Notes: generated by a model not told the origin, from the letters alone. A stretch of 64,000 bases of DNA from Acidobacteriaceae bacterium KBS 89 (GCA_000381605.1 KB906759.1:310001-374000); one strand, 5' to 3'. Shown: positions 24,395-33,881, counted from the stretch's first letter. Made by a program: numbers and translations.

Positions 24395-25132
24395 TTATCC
24401 CTCGACCGGATCCGTGGTCGCGGCTTCCCCACCCTGCGATGCGGTGGAGTTTTCTGGCTGTGCAGCTCCCGAAGGCTGTTCACCGGCCGCCGACTCCTCG
24501 ACATGTGCGACCGCCTCAGCTGTTGGGGCTTCTGCTGCTGGGGCCTCTACTACCGCTGCTGGAGTCTCTGCGACAGGTGCGGCCGGAGCGGCAACTGCTG
24601 CGGGACCGGCAAACTTGCCCTTCTCGACGCCCTGGTTGATGACGACGGCGAGATCGCGGCCAGTGGCGTTGATGACCGTGGCCAAACGCTGCGCAGGCGA
24701 GTTGATGAGGAAGAGGAGCTTCGAGAAGAGCTCTTCCTTGCCCGGCATGGTGGCCAGGTCGCCGATTTCACGAACGTCGATCACCTTACCGTCGACAATG
24801 CCCAGTTTGAAGGTGAACTCAGCGTTGTCCTTGACCCAGGTGGATAGGGCCTTGGCGAGCGCGACAGGGTCGCCTGAGGTGTACGCAACTGCCGAGACGC
24901 CCTTGAGTCCCTTGAGCGCATCTTCAATCTTGCTGCCTTCAGCGGCGCGTGCAGCCAGCTTGTTCTTAACGACGTGGTAGCTTCCGCCAGCGGCGCGAAC
25001 GGTCTTGCGCAGCTCGAAGTCCTTCGAGGCGGTGAGCCCTTTGAAGGTGCCGATGATGGCGGAGGTTGAGTGCTCGAGTTCGGCTGCGAGCTTCTTCACC
25101 TTTTCCGTCTTTGATGCTCTGGTCAATGCCAT
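24395..25132 (-). CDS. rplJ: Ribosomal protein L10 with extended C-terminus
   Basis: A 245-residue L10. Residues 1-170 are the usual domain (KTEKVKKLAAELEHS, GTFKGLTASKDFELRKTVRAAGGSYHVVKNKLA, GKEELFSKLLFLINSPAQRLATVINATGRDLAVVINQ). A further 70 residues form an Ala/Pro/Glu-rich disordered tail not present in E. coli L10. L10 anchors the L7/L12 stalk and usually represses its own operon. The tail might contribute extra stalk contacts, but this is only a guess. Confidence 0.97.
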   Translation of the reverse strand: MALTRASKTEKVKKLAAELEHSTSAIIGTFKGLTASKDFELRKTVRAAGGSYHVVKNKLAARAAEGSKIEDALKGLKGVSAVAYTSGDPVALAKALSTWVKDNAEFTFKLGIVDGKVIDVREIGDLATMPGKEELFSKLLFLINSPAQRLATVINATGRDLAVVINQGVEKGKFAGPAAVAAPAAPVAETPAAVVEAPAAEAPTAEAVAHVEESAAGEQPSGAAQPENSTASQGGEAATTDPVEG

Positions 25133-25209
25133 GACTGAATCCTCTTCGCTTTCACTCCCCGCTCCTCGCTTACGCGGCCAGAGGGGGCTTCCTGCTAAAT
25201 AAAAATTGT

Positions 25210-25920
25210 TTAGACCTTGCCAGCTGCTTCGGCAGCGGCGTAGTCAAGCTGGATGCCGGGGCCCATCGTCGAGCTGAGCGTGACGCCCTTGATGTACTTG
25301 CCCTTTGCAGCCGAAGGCTTCGCCTTGACGACGCTCGTGATGACGGTCATCGCGTTGTCGACCAGCTTCTGCGGGTCGAACGAGAGCTTGCCGACAGGAA
25401 CGTGAACGAGCGCGGTCTTGTCGGTGCGGAACTCAACCTTACCGGCCTTGATCTCCTTGACCGCAGCAGCGACGTCCGTGGTAACAGTGCCGGTCTTTGG
25501 ATTGGGCATCAGACCTTTGGGTCCGAGGACCTTACCGAGGCGGCCGACGGACTTCATCATGTCCGGGGTTGCGATGAGTGCGTCGAAGGCAGTCCAATTT
25601 TCCTTCTGGATCTTCTCGACCAACTCTTCACCGCCGAAGAACTCGGCTCCTGCTGCCTGCGCGTCCTTGACCTTATCGCCCGAAGCGATGACCGCAACAA
25701 TCTTCGACTTGCCGAGGCCATGTGGCAGAACGACCGTGCCGCGGACCATCTGGTCGGCGTGCTTGGGATCGACTCCGAGGCGCATGGTGAGATCGACGGT
25801 CTCGTCGAACTTCGCATACTTTGCTTTTTGGAGAAGTGGAACTGCGTCCACCAACAGGTACGGGCGGGGCTCAACGAGCGCACGCGCCTTCACTAGATTC
25901 TTAGAGAGCTTCCTTGCCAT
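25210..25920 (-). CDS. rplA: Ribosomal protein L1
   Basis: A 236-residue L1 starting MARKLSKNLVKARALVEPRPYLL, with GAGG just upstream; longer in-frame starts are not supported. The conserved FDETVDLTMRLGVDPKHADQMVRGTVVLPHGLGK and the C-terminal KGKYIKGVTLSSTMGPGIQLD are present. In most bacteria L1 directly follows L11. Here rplK is 3.4 kb away, beyond an insertion of opposite-strand genes, so L1 heads its own operon from a promoter at 26009-26037. Confidence 0.98.
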   Translation of the reverse strand: MARKLSKNLVKARALVEPRPYLLVDAVPLLQKAKYAKFDETVDLTMRLGVDPKHADQMVRGTVVLPHGLGKSKIVAVIASGDKVKDAQAAGAEFFGGEELVEKIQKENWTAFDALIATPDMMKSVGRLGKVLGPKGLMPNPKTGTVTTDVAAAVKEIKAGKVEFRTDKTALVHVPVGKLSFDPQKLVDNAMTVITSVVKAKPSAAKGKYIKGVTLSSTMGPGIQLDYAAAEAAGKV

Positions 25921-26008
25921 TTTCCCTCGTCTCCCACCCCTCTGGAGTTGATCTCTCCGGGCGTGGTCTTCGACTGGCCTCACACCTTGAGGTTGAGACA
26001 CTCTTATA

Positions 26009-26037
26009 AGTATGCCAAAGATGCTCTATTTCTGCAA
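26009..26037 (-). promoter_or_regulatory. Predicted sigma-70 promoter for rplA-rplJ-rplL-rpoB-rpoC
   Basis: On the minus strand TTGCAG and CATACT are separated by exactly 17 bases, 88 bases upstream of the L1 start codon. Both hexamers match the consensus at 4 of 6 positions. Confidence 0.6.
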
Positions 26038-26091
26038 GGTAAGCCCTAAAAATTGCTGGAAGTTGGCGACGGCCGCTGCTATCCTCGCGCC

Positions 26092-27024
26092 ATGTCTCAG
26101 GGCCTGTATGTCGAACTGCCAATGCAAACCACGATGGAACGGCTCTGGCAGTTGACGCAGGATCCGGCGCTTCATCAGCGCTGGGACCTTCGGTTTTCGA
26201 CCATTTGCTACCTGCCAAAGCCTAATGAAGGAGCGCCGCAGCAGTTTCTGTACGAAACAAGGCTAGGCTTTGGGATGGCAATCTCTGGAGGCGGCGAATC
26301 TACCGGAACGCGCTCCGGAATGACGGGGGAGCGCACCTCCGCTTTGCGCTTCTGGTCCGACGACCCAAAATCTCTCATCCGAACCGGAGCGGGCTACTGG
26401 AAATACATTCCAGATGACACCGGTAGCATTCGGTTTTTCACCTGGTACGACTATCAGACGCGCTTCGGTGTGGTGGGCCGGTTGGTGGATACCGTTCTCT
26501 TTCGGCCGATGATCGGATGGGCGACCGCATGGAGCTTCGACCGTCTGCGGTTGTGGATCGAGGCAGACATAGCACCTGCGGTCGTTCTTCGCACATCAAT
26601 TATCTATGGCGTCTGCCGCATACTGGTTGCGTTTGTCTGGATATGGCATGGGATGGTTCCGAAGTTGCTGTTTCGTGATGCTGCGGAGTTGACGATGCTC
26701 TCAGACGCTGGCGTAGCAGCGCACTGGCTACTGCCGATTGGCGCGTCGGAAGTTATCTTTGGAGTGCTCGGCTTATTCACGTGGCGATGGCGCGGCTTTT
26801 TTCGACTGACCGCAGTTGCAATGATCTGTGCACTGACTGGGGTAGCGTTGCGTTCTCCGGGACAACTTTCCGCGGCATTCAACCCGGTCACGCTCAATCT
26901 CGCTGTGCTAGGACTTTGCGTGTCAGGATGGCTCGCATACTTCAGTTCTGCCTTCGCGGGCCGTTGCCGGCGAAAGGCAAACACCGTGAAACAAGAACAG
27001 GAGAGCGATGCCCTCCATCTATGA
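26092..27024 (+). CDS. SRPBCC-DoxX fusion membrane protein
   Basis: A 310-residue two-part protein. Residues 1-160 form an SRPBCC/START-like module (LYVELPMQTTMERLWQLTQDPALHQRWD, a typical polyketide-cyclase start). Residues 165-300 hold about four transmembrane helices of the DoxX-like type (RTSIIYGVCRILVAFVWIWHGMVPKLLF, ASEVIFGVLGLFTW). The last residues are positively charged. The stop overlaps the next gene by 17 bases, so the two are translationally coupled. The start ATG at 26092 is chosen because it opens directly on the SRPBCC sequence. Function unknown; possibly a lipid or quinone related membrane protein. Confidence 0.8.
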   Translation: MSQGLYVELPMQTTMERLWQLTQDPALHQRWDLRFSTICYLPKPNEGAPQQFLYETRLGFGMAISGGGESTGTRSGMTGERTSALRFWSDDPKSLIRTGAGYWKYIPDDTGSIRFFTWYDYQTRFGVVGRLVDTVLFRPMIGWATAWSFDRLRLWIEADIAPAVVLRTSIIYGVCRILVAFVWIWHGMVPKLLFRDAAELTMLSDAGVAAHWLLPIGASEVIFGVLGLFTWRWRGFFRLTAVAMICALTGVALRSPGQLSAAFNPVTLNLAVLGLCVSGWLAYFSSAFAGRCRRKANTVKQEQESDALHL

Positions 27025-27691
27025 ACATGCTCTCGGTGAGGATTTCAAGCGCCTTCATCCGATGATTCAACGCCGGTTTTCGCTTTCGAGCGAATCTGGA
27101 ATCGCCGCCATTGGCAGAGGCGTGATGGAAGTGGTGTGGCACGGTGCAATGTATACGCTGCCGTTCTTGTACGTCGGTGCGTGGCGCAGCATTATGTTCC
27201 CAGAGCAGGGCCGTAACATACCCTTTTCCATTCGCAACTTCGCCTATCGCGATGCGTTAGGACGGGAGACCGTGACCTGGATTCGCACCTTCGACACGGT
27301 TGGACGTTCGGCATCGCAGCGCCGGTTCGACGCTTACATGATCTATAGCCATCAGCGCAGTAGGATCGTGGACTATCTGGGCACACATCAGCACCTGGCC
27401 GTGGACATCGACATCTCTGTTGCGGACAACGGAGGCATCGCCCTTCGCTCCGGCGAACAACGATTTTATGAGGGCCTGCTCGGGTTTCGCTTTCCACAGT
27501 TGTTTTCAGGCATTGCCGAAGTCTGCGAATGGTTTGATGAGTCGTCCGGACGCTTTCGCATTGAGGTAAACGTGAAAAACCGGACCTGGGGGCCACTGTT
27601 CGGATACCGGGGAAGCTTCGACGTGGAATGGTTGCCGACAAGGGATGTCCCCTCTGAGTTGCTGCCAAAACGAGTCGAATCACGCGAATAA
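27008..27691 (+). CDS. DUF4166 domain protein
   Basis: A 227-residue protein with the DUF4166 layout: MPSIYEHALGEDFKRLHPMIQRRFSL at the start, VWHGAMYTLPFLYVGAWRSIMFPE, NIPFSIRNFAYRDALGRETVTWIRTF, and RFEVNVKN-like strands (RFRIEVNVKNRTWGPLFGYRGSF) near the end. An overlap of 17 bases with the SRPBCC-DoxX gene indicates one operon. DUF4166 proteins are often found next to or fused with saccharopine dehydrogenase-like or DoxX-like proteins; the role is unknown. It is not essential ribosomal machinery and sits inside the split rplK-rplA region. Confidence 0.85.
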   Translation: MPSIYEHALGEDFKRLHPMIQRRFSLSSESGIAAIGRGVMEVVWHGAMYTLPFLYVGAWRSIMFPEQGRNIPFSIRNFAYRDALGRETVTWIRTFDTVGRSASQRRFDAYMIYSHQRSRIVDYLGTHQHLAVDIDISVADNGGIALRSGEQRFYEGLLGFRFPQLFSGIAEVCEWFDESSGRFRIEVNVKNRTWGPLFGYRGSFDVEWLPTRDVPSELLPKRVESRE

Positions 27692-27749
27692 ATCCACACT
27701 TGACCAAGAGACCTGATGGGCCTATGCTCGTCTCTCAAGAGGCGAATAA

Positions 27750-28853
27750 ATGGCGAAAACGAACGGCGCATCGCTCTTCCCGATTCTTCCGACGCAGCCG
27801 ACTGGCATCGCCCGCATGGCCGCCGAAGCGAGGCATGCCGATGATGGCCACCTGATCGAATTCAAGACGCTCGAGGTACGTAGCATTCTGAACAAGTCAG
27901 TGTCGAAGCGGCAGCTTTCGCTGGCTTACAGCATCAATCCGTACCGCGGGTGCGAGTTCGGGTGCAAGTACTGCTATGCGCGGTATACGCATGAGTTCAT
28001 GGCTCCGAAGGCCACTGCTCCGCCGGATGGAGAGGCTTCAGATGATCCAGCTTCGACCGCGATGAGCCTTCGCAACCCGACGTCGTTTGAGCGGCTGATC
28101 TTTTTGAAGCAGAATGCTGCCTGGCTGCTGGAACAGGAGTTGAAGAAGATCGATCCGAGACTGGAGATCGCCCTGGGAACGGCAACCGATCCGTACCAAC
28201 CGATCGAGCGGAAGGCGGAGATTACGCGGAGTCTGTTGGAGGTATTTGCGCGGAAGGCCGGGTACCGGCTGGGGATTGTAACCAAGTCGCGGCTGATCGA
28301 GCGGGACATCGATCTGTTGGTGGAGATTGCTCGGCGCAATTCGCTTGTCGTGCATGTGACGATTACAACTCCGGACGCAAAGCTGGCCCGGCTGCTGGAG
28401 CCGCGCGCACCGCGACCGGATCTGCGCTTCCAGGCGGTGAAGCGGCTGCGGGAGGCAGGGATCGTTGCGGGGGTCTTCGGCTCGCCGCTGCTACCGGGAA
28501 TCACCGATAACCAGAAGGCGCTCGATGGCATGGCCCGGCGCGCCTCGGCAGTGGGCGCGAGTTTTTTTGCTGCGCATCCGCTGTTTCTCAAGCCGTGCTC
28601 ACGTCCTACCTACCTGAGCTTCGTTCGTGAGCACTTCCCTTCTCTGCAGGCGGACTATGCAAAGCGTTTTGCCACGGCCGATTTTGCTGGAAAGGCCTAT
28701 CGGGAGAAGCTGGCGGCGATGGTCGATGCTGCGTGCCGACGCTATGGTCTGCCGCAACGGTCCAGCGACGCGTTACTGAGCCGGAATGTCGGCGGTGAAC
28801 GAATACCACCGCAACGAGTAAGCGTTGCGATGCAACCGAGGCTCTTTGCTTAG
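27750..28853 (+). CDS. SPL-family radical SAM protein
   Basis: A 367-residue radical SAM enzyme. The iron-sulfur cluster motif is YRGCEFGCKYCYARYTHEF (CxxxCxxC), followed by IALGTATDPYQPIERKAEITRSLLEV and SRLIERDIDLL and GVFGSPLLPGITDN. This matches the Rv2578c / spore photoproduct lyase-like group, whose substrates are largely unknown; DNA-repair activity is not proven for them. Its 3' end overlaps the convergent monooxygenase gene by 4 bases. It is separated by 58 bases from the DUF4166 gene. Confidence 0.9.
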   Translation: MAKTNGASLFPILPTQPTGIARMAAEARHADDGHLIEFKTLEVRSILNKSVSKRQLSLAYSINPYRGCEFGCKYCYARYTHEFMAPKATAPPDGEASDDPASTAMSLRNPTSFERLIFLKQNAAWLLEQELKKIDPRLEIALGTATDPYQPIERKAEITRSLLEVFARKAGYRLGIVTKSRLIERDIDLLVEIARRNSLVVHVTITTPDAKLARLLEPRAPRPDLRFQAVKRLREAGIVAGVFGSPLLPGITDNQKALDGMARRASAVGASFFAAHPLFLKPCSRPTYLSFVREHFPSLQADYAKRFATADFAGKAYREKLAAMVDAACRRYGLPQRSSDALLSRNVGGERIPPQRVSVAMQPRLFA

Positions 28854-29188
28854 AGATCGAGAGGGGTGAAGGATGCGAACATATTGGACGCTTCGGGGAC
28901 CGAGACCAGTGGCACGATTTCGCAGGCGGCGGCGTAGCGTTCCCATAGCTTATGCACGACAGGGCTGGTGTGGGCGCGCTCAACGCCGCCAGCGACCCAC
29001 TCGAAGACCTCCACAATCGTGCCGTCCTTGGCCTGGCATGCGGTGAAAGCGCGATCGGTTGCAAGGCCTTCGGCGCGAAGCAATGGCACGTGCTCGCGGG
29101 TCAGTTGTAACAGGTCGGCTTCTTTGCCGGGCTTGGGCTTGTAGGCGACAATGACGATGTTGCGACCGGACGGTGTTCCAGCTTGCAT
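28850..29188 (-). CDS. Antibiotic biosynthesis monooxygenase (ABM) domain protein
   Basis: A 112-residue dimeric alpha-beta-barrel type protein. It reads NIVIVAYKPKPGKEADLLQLTREHVPLLRAEGLATDRAF, then KDGTIVEVFEWVAG and VHKLWERYAAACEIVPL, the ABM fold sequence. Such proteins range from quinone monooxygenases to haem-degrading or stress proteins; no specific activity is assignable. It is convergent with the radical SAM gene, with a 4-base overlap. GAGG lies before the ATG (plus-strand CCTCCTCG at 29192). Confidence 0.8.
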   Translation of the reverse strand: MQAGTPSGRNIVIVAYKPKPGKEADLLQLTREHVPLLRAEGLATDRAFTACQAKDGTIVEVFEWVAGGVERAHTSPVVHKLWERYAAACEIVPLVSVPEASNMFASFTPLDL

Positions 29189-29345
29189 AAGACCTCCTCG
29201 TTCTCCGAGGGGAGGCTAACAGATCGGGATCGATTTTAACCGCAAAGAAGGACGCCAGCTGTCTGGTCGACAATATGTATTGTCAACCAGGACCCTTGCG
29301 TCCCTCTTTACATGAGGTGAGATTGAAAGCGGCTTTATCTCGAAG

Positions 29346-29780
29346 TTAGGCGACGACTTCGATACCCATGGAACGGGCGGTGCCACGAATGGTCTTCGCT
29401 GCCGCTTCCACGGTATTCGCGTTCATGTCGGGCATCTTTTGGGTCGCAATGGCGATGATCTGCTTCTCGGTGACCTTGCCCTTCTTGTCCTTATTCGGAG
29501 TACCGGAGCCCTTCTCGATGCCGGCAGCCTTCAGGAGGAGCACGGGGGCGGGAGGAGTCTTGGTGATGAAGCTGAAGGTGCGGTCAGCGTAGACGCTGAT
29601 GACGACCGGGATGGTGAGTCCGGCTAGATCCGGCGCCTTGGTGCGGTCGTTGAACTGCTTGCAGAACTCCATGATGTTGACCTGGGCCTGGCCGAGCGCG
29701 GGGCCGACCGGGGGTGCAGGGGTGGCCTTGCCGGCCATGATCTGAAGCTTTACGTATCCAGTGATCTTCTTCGGTGCCAT
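29346..29780 (-). CDS. rplK: Ribosomal protein L11
   Basis: A 144-residue L11 beginning MAPKKITGYVKLQIMAGKATPAPPVGPALGQ, with the GTPase-centre C-terminal domain (DLAGLTIPVVISVYADRTFSFITKTPPAP, KMPDMNANTVEAAAKTIRGTARSMGI). It binds 23S rRNA at the factor-binding site and is needed for RelA-dependent stringent signalling. It follows nusG by about 95 bases. No rplA follows it, which is unusual. Confidence 0.98.
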   Translation of the reverse strand: MAPKKITGYVKLQIMAGKATPAPPVGPALGQAQVNIMEFCKQFNDRTKAPDLAGLTIPVVISVYADRTFSFITKTPPAPVLLLKAAGIEKGSGTPNKDKKGKVTEKQIIAIATQKMPDMNANTVEAAAKTIRGTARSMGIEVVA

Positions 29781-29876
29781 TGCGGTAAATCCTCTTTATT
29801 CTTCCAGCGGCGGGCTTGATCTAACGTGCCTGCTGCTTAAGATTTGTTTCTAAACTCTCATCTCCGTTAAGGAGAG

Positions 29877-30503
29877 TTATTCGGTGACTTTATCCACCTT
29901 GGAGAACTCGATCTCGACCGGGGTGGAACGGCCGAAGATGCTGACCATGACCTTCAGGGTCTGCTTGTCTTCGTTGATGTCGTCGACTGCGCCGGTGAAG
30001 TTGGCGAATGGGCCCTCGTTGATGCGGACCTGCTCGCCCTTGTCGAACTTGACCTTCATCGAAGGCTTGTCCTTGGCGGCGTCGGAGCGGAAGAGGATGG
30101 AGCTGACCTCCTGCTCGGAGAGGGCGACCGGGTTGTCGCCGGTCCCAAGGAAGCCAGTGACGCGCGGCGTGTTCTTGATGACGTGCCAGAGGTCGTTGTC
30201 GAGTTCCATCTCGACGAGAACGTAGCCGGGAAGGAAGACACGGTCGATGGTGTACTTCTTTCCGTTGCGCAGCTCGGTGACCGGCTCGGTCGGAATCATG
30301 ATGCGGCCGATGCGGTTTTGCAGGCCGAAGGCCGTGATGCGGCTCTCGAGAGACTCACGAACCTTACGCTCGAAACCTGAGTAAGCGTGGATGATGTACC
30401 ACTTGAAGTTTTCGTTGACCGGCGGGGCAAGCTGCTCCGTGGGCTCTCCCGCGCCATTCGCCTCGGGGTTCTGCTCTTCCGGATTCTGTTCTATCGCCGC
30501 CAT
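29877..30503 (-). CDS. nusG: Transcription termination/antitermination factor NusG
   Basis: A 208-residue NusG. The ATG at 30503 is preferred because AAAGG precedes it by 6 bases; an ATG 21 bases upstream is possible. After a Glu/Asn-rich N-terminal extension of about 30 residues comes the NGN domain (FKWYIIHAYSGFERKVRESLESRI, GYVLVEMELDNDLWHVIKNTPRVTGFLG) and then a KOW domain (KGEQVRINEGPFANFTGAVDDI, MVSIFGRSTPVEIEF). It couples polymerase to Rho and the ribosome. Operon order secE-nusG-rplK. Confidence 0.97.
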   Translation of the reverse strand: MAAIEQNPEEQNPEANGAGEPTEQLAPPVNENFKWYIIHAYSGFERKVRESLESRITAFGLQNRIGRIMIPTEPVTELRNGKKYTIDRVFLPGYVLVEMELDNDLWHVIKNTPRVTGFLGTGDNPVALSEQEVSSILFRSDAAKDKPSMKVKFDKGEQVRINEGPFANFTGAVDDINEDKQTLKVMVSIFGRSTPVEIEFSKVDKVTE

Positions 30504-30572
30504 GGTTGTGCCTTTTGCGCGCATCGTCTGCTTCTCTCTACTAGCCTTGCTGGTAATGCCAAATCCTGCTGT

Positions 30573-30836
30573 TTAGTGGTGCTGGGTCAAACGGTGCAGC
30601 AGAGCTTCAATTGCCCGGCCGATGATGTTGTCCACCAGCCAAAAGTAGGCAGCGAAGATGAAGACCGTGACGAGAACGACGATCGTGGTCGACTGCACCT
30701 CGGCGCGCGACGGCGAAATCACCTTGCGCATCTCGGACCGCACGTCCTTGAGGAACTCGATCAGACGAGCTGGCTGCGCCTTCAAATTCTGGATTCCGGT
30801 GCTGGGTTGTTCGGTTACTGCTATTGTCTTGGCCAT
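30573..30836 (-). CDS. secE: Preprotein translocase subunit SecE
   Basis: An 87-residue single-pass SecE. The conserved amphipathic helix (PARLIEFLKDVRSEMRKVISPSRAEV) is followed by one transmembrane segment (TTIVVLVTVFIFAAYFWLVDNII). It stabilises SecY in the inner-membrane translocon. It lies between tRNA-Trp and nusG, the usual context in most bacteria. Confidence 0.96.
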   Translation of the reverse strand: MAKTIAVTEQPSTGIQNLKAQPARLIEFLKDVRSEMRKVISPSRAEVQSTTIVVLVTVFIFAAYFWLVDNIIGRAIEALLHRLTQHH

Positions 30837-30903
30837 AGTACTGCCTCAATCTTCGTGTTGCTTCGTGGTGTCTGTTCCCGGACTTAGGAGGGACCGGGCA
30901 AAC

Positions 30904-30979
30904 TGGCGGGGGAGCTCGGATTCGAACCGAGAAGTTCGGTTTTGGAGACCGACAGTTTAACCGTTGAGCTTACTCCCCC
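30904..30979 (-). tRNA. trnW: tRNA-Trp (anticodon CCA)
   Basis: A complete cloverleaf read from the minus strand: acceptor GGGGGAG/CTCCCCC, anticodon arm TCGGT-CTCCAAA-ACCGA, T loop GGTTCGAATCC, and discriminator G with an encoded CCA end. It lies between rpmG and secE, the common bacterial arrangement. Confidence 0.97.
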
Positions 30980-31028
30980 AGTGGTGCGGAATGAGGCAAA
31001 ACGCCTCACTCCCAAATCCGGCTGGAGA

Positions 31029-31178
31029 TTACTTCGTTTCCTTGTGATCCGTGTGTTTGCGGCAGGTGTTGCAGAACTTCGAGAACTCGAGGCGGCCAGT
31101 GGTCGTCTTCTTGTTCTTCGTGGTGGAGTAGTTTCGGTTCTTGCACTCCGGGCACTGCAGTGTGATGATCTCGCGCAT
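31029..31178 (-). CDS. rpmG: Ribosomal protein L33
   Basis: A 49-residue L33: MREIITLQCPECKNRNYSTT, then KNKKTTTGRLEFSKFC and CNTCRKHTDHKETK. It has the CxxC...CxxC zinc-ribbon form. An AGGAG stands 10 bases before the ATG. It binds 23S rRNA near the E site. Its place in the tuf-rpmG-trpT-secE-nusG-rplK order is conserved in many bacteria, which strongly supports the call despite its small size. Confidence 0.96.
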   Translation of the reverse strand: MREIITLQCPECKNRNYSTTKNKKTTTGRLEFSKFCNTCRKHTDHKETK

Positions 31179-31339
31179 TGGTAAAATCTCCTTCTAACGT
31201 GGCCAGCCACTTCGGCTGGCAAGCAGCTTGTACAGAATCACTTCCGACACGCCGCGACACAGGGTAATGGCCCCTGCTACCAAATCCTGATTTTCTAACG
31301 GAGAGAGGAGCGGTCAGGCCACGCTCGTCCTTTCCTATT

Positions 31340-31876
31340 ATGCCCTATTTCCCCCGAGGAGGGAAGTTCCAGAATTATGCTCGACTTGTGAAAAAATCCA
31401 TAATTCTCCTCCTCCTAGGTACGGCGCTCGTAATCCCTTTCTCTCGGGCACAAACACCCGTCAATCCACTGCAGCCATTGAGCTTCCTCACCGGACACTG
31501 GACCAGCAACGCCGATGGCGAGTTCCAGGAAGAGTACTGGTCTCCTGTGCAGGGCGGCAGCATGCTTGGGACGTTTCGCGTTGTTCGGCTCGGAAAGCCG
31601 GTCTTCTACGAGTTCTGGGCTGTGGAAGTCGAGGACGGCAAGCCAGTTTACAAATTGAAACACTTCAATGGAGGTCTCAAGGGTTGGGAAGAGAAGGATG
31701 ATCTCGTCCGTCTGCCCGTCCGAGAGCTGGACTCAACTCATGTCGTCTTCGCAAACGGGGATGGGACACTGAGTCTTCGATACGAGCGCAAAGGCACCGA
31801 GCTTACAGCTACGCTCCGGCACATCAAAGACGGCAAGCCATCAGATGAGGTATTTCTTCTACATCGAACAGATTGA
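31340..31876 (+). CDS. Secreted DUF6265 domain protein
   Basis: A 178-residue exported protein. A signal peptide (KKSIILLLLGTALVIPFSRAQ) starts at about residue 17; a GTG at 31388 would place it at the exact N-terminus, and neither start has a good ribosome site. The mature part reads LSFLTGHWTSNADGEFQEEYWSPVQGG, then FYEFWAVEVEDGKPVYKLKHFNG and LRHIKDGKPSDE, which is the DUF6265 calycin-like pattern. It interrupts the tuf-rpmG neighbourhood on the opposite strand, and its function is unknown. Confidence 0.8.
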   Translation: MPYFPRGGKFQNYARLVKKSIILLLLGTALVIPFSRAQTPVNPLQPLSFLTGHWTSNADGEFQEEYWSPVQGGSMLGTFRVVRLGKPVFYEFWAVEVEDGKPVYKLKHFNGGLKGWEEKDDLVRLPVRELDSTHVVFANGDGTLSLRYERKGTELTATLRHIKDGKPSDEVFLLHRTD

Positions 31877-31883
31877 ATTAAAA

Positions 31884-31916
31884 GAACAACGGCGTCTGTT
31901 GTAGACGCCGTTGTGG
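31884..31916 (-). terminator. Terminator shared by tuf and the DUF6265 gene
   Basis: A perfect 12-bp inverted repeat ACAACGGCGTCT / AGACGCCGTTGT with a 5-base loop. In the minus direction it is followed by TTCTTTTAA, so it closes tuf. Confidence 0.88.
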
Positions 31917-31940
31917 TTCGACTGTGATAAAAGCCGTCTG

Positions 31941-33128
<1,188 letters not shown>

Positions 33129-33228
33129 TGCTCTCTCCGTCTCTTTTGTTGTCCGGCGCATTGCACCGGGGTTCAGGTGAATACTTCAACGAAAGTTGCA
33201 AACTAAACTTGAGGTGGCCGCGAATCGC

Positions 33229-33546
33229 TCAGTAGTACGCGTACAGCTTGAAGAACTTCGCCCGCAGCTCCGGTGCGACGTGCTCCAGGCTGGCGAGATA
33301 AAGCTCGCGGATCTGGCCCTGGTCTGCGTTGCCGAGGCGCTTGTACTCCGCTGCGGCGTTGACTCCCAGGTTGCCCTTGCGGAGGACATCTTCGAAGTCG
33401 CGAATGCGCAGCTTCGAGCGCTCCAGCGACTGCAGGAACTCTGCTACGTGGCCCGCAGAAAACGAGGCCTCGATTGCGCTCTTAACCGCGTTGAATGTCT
33501 GCGGATCTTCGACTTGAAGTACGGGCTGCTGATACATACTGCTCAA
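33229..33546 (-). CDS. Hypothetical protein between tRNA-Gly and tuf
   Basis: A 105-residue soluble, mostly helical protein: DPQTFNAVKSAIEASFSAGHVAEFLQSLERSKLRIRDFEDVL, then GNLGVNAAAEYKRLG and LRAKFFKLYAYY at the end. The TTG at 33546 has GGAG at a good distance; the ATG at 33537 is too far from it but remains possible. It is unknown in function and lies in the middle of the tRNA-tuf transcription unit, so it is likely transcribed with them. The helical repeat and Arg/Lys content are compatible with an RNA- or protein-binding role, but this is speculation. Confidence 0.7.
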   Translation of the reverse strand: MSSMYQQPVLQVEDPQTFNAVKSAIEASFSAGHVAEFLQSLERSKLRIRDFEDVLRKGNLGVNAAAEYKRLGNADQGQIRELYLASLEHVAPELRAKFFKLYAYY

Positions 33547-33592
33547 CACACTCTCCTGCGAACCGGTAGTACTGGGCCGCGATGAAAATCTT

Positions 33593-33667
33593 TGGAGCGG
33601 GAGACGGGAATCGGACCCGCGACCAACAGCTTGGAAGGCTGTGACTCTACCACTGAGTTACTCCCGC
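33593..33667 (-). tRNA. trnG: tRNA-Gly (anticodon UCC)
   Basis: Acceptor GCGGGAG/CTCCCGC, anticodon arm ACAGC-CTTCCAA-GCTGT (anticodon TCC), T loop GGGTCCGATTCCC, discriminator T and encoded CCA. Located between tRNA-Thr(GGU) and tuf. Confidence 0.97.
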
Positions 33668-33755
33668 TTGATGTCCGGAAGTCCGGTTGCGACTTTAGTC
33701 CTGGGCTAAAGCCCGGACCTACCGCTACTCCCGACCTACTGTACAAACCCAAATC

Positions 33756-33830
<75 letters not shown>

Positions 33831-33881
33831 ATTCTGCAAAATCTTCAAAACAATCCTGCGAAAACTTTTGACCTTACAATC

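Noticed and set aside
31006..31260. 84-codon minus-strand frame over rpmG
   Set aside because: Different frame from the real L33 gene (31029-31178); no similarity to any protein.
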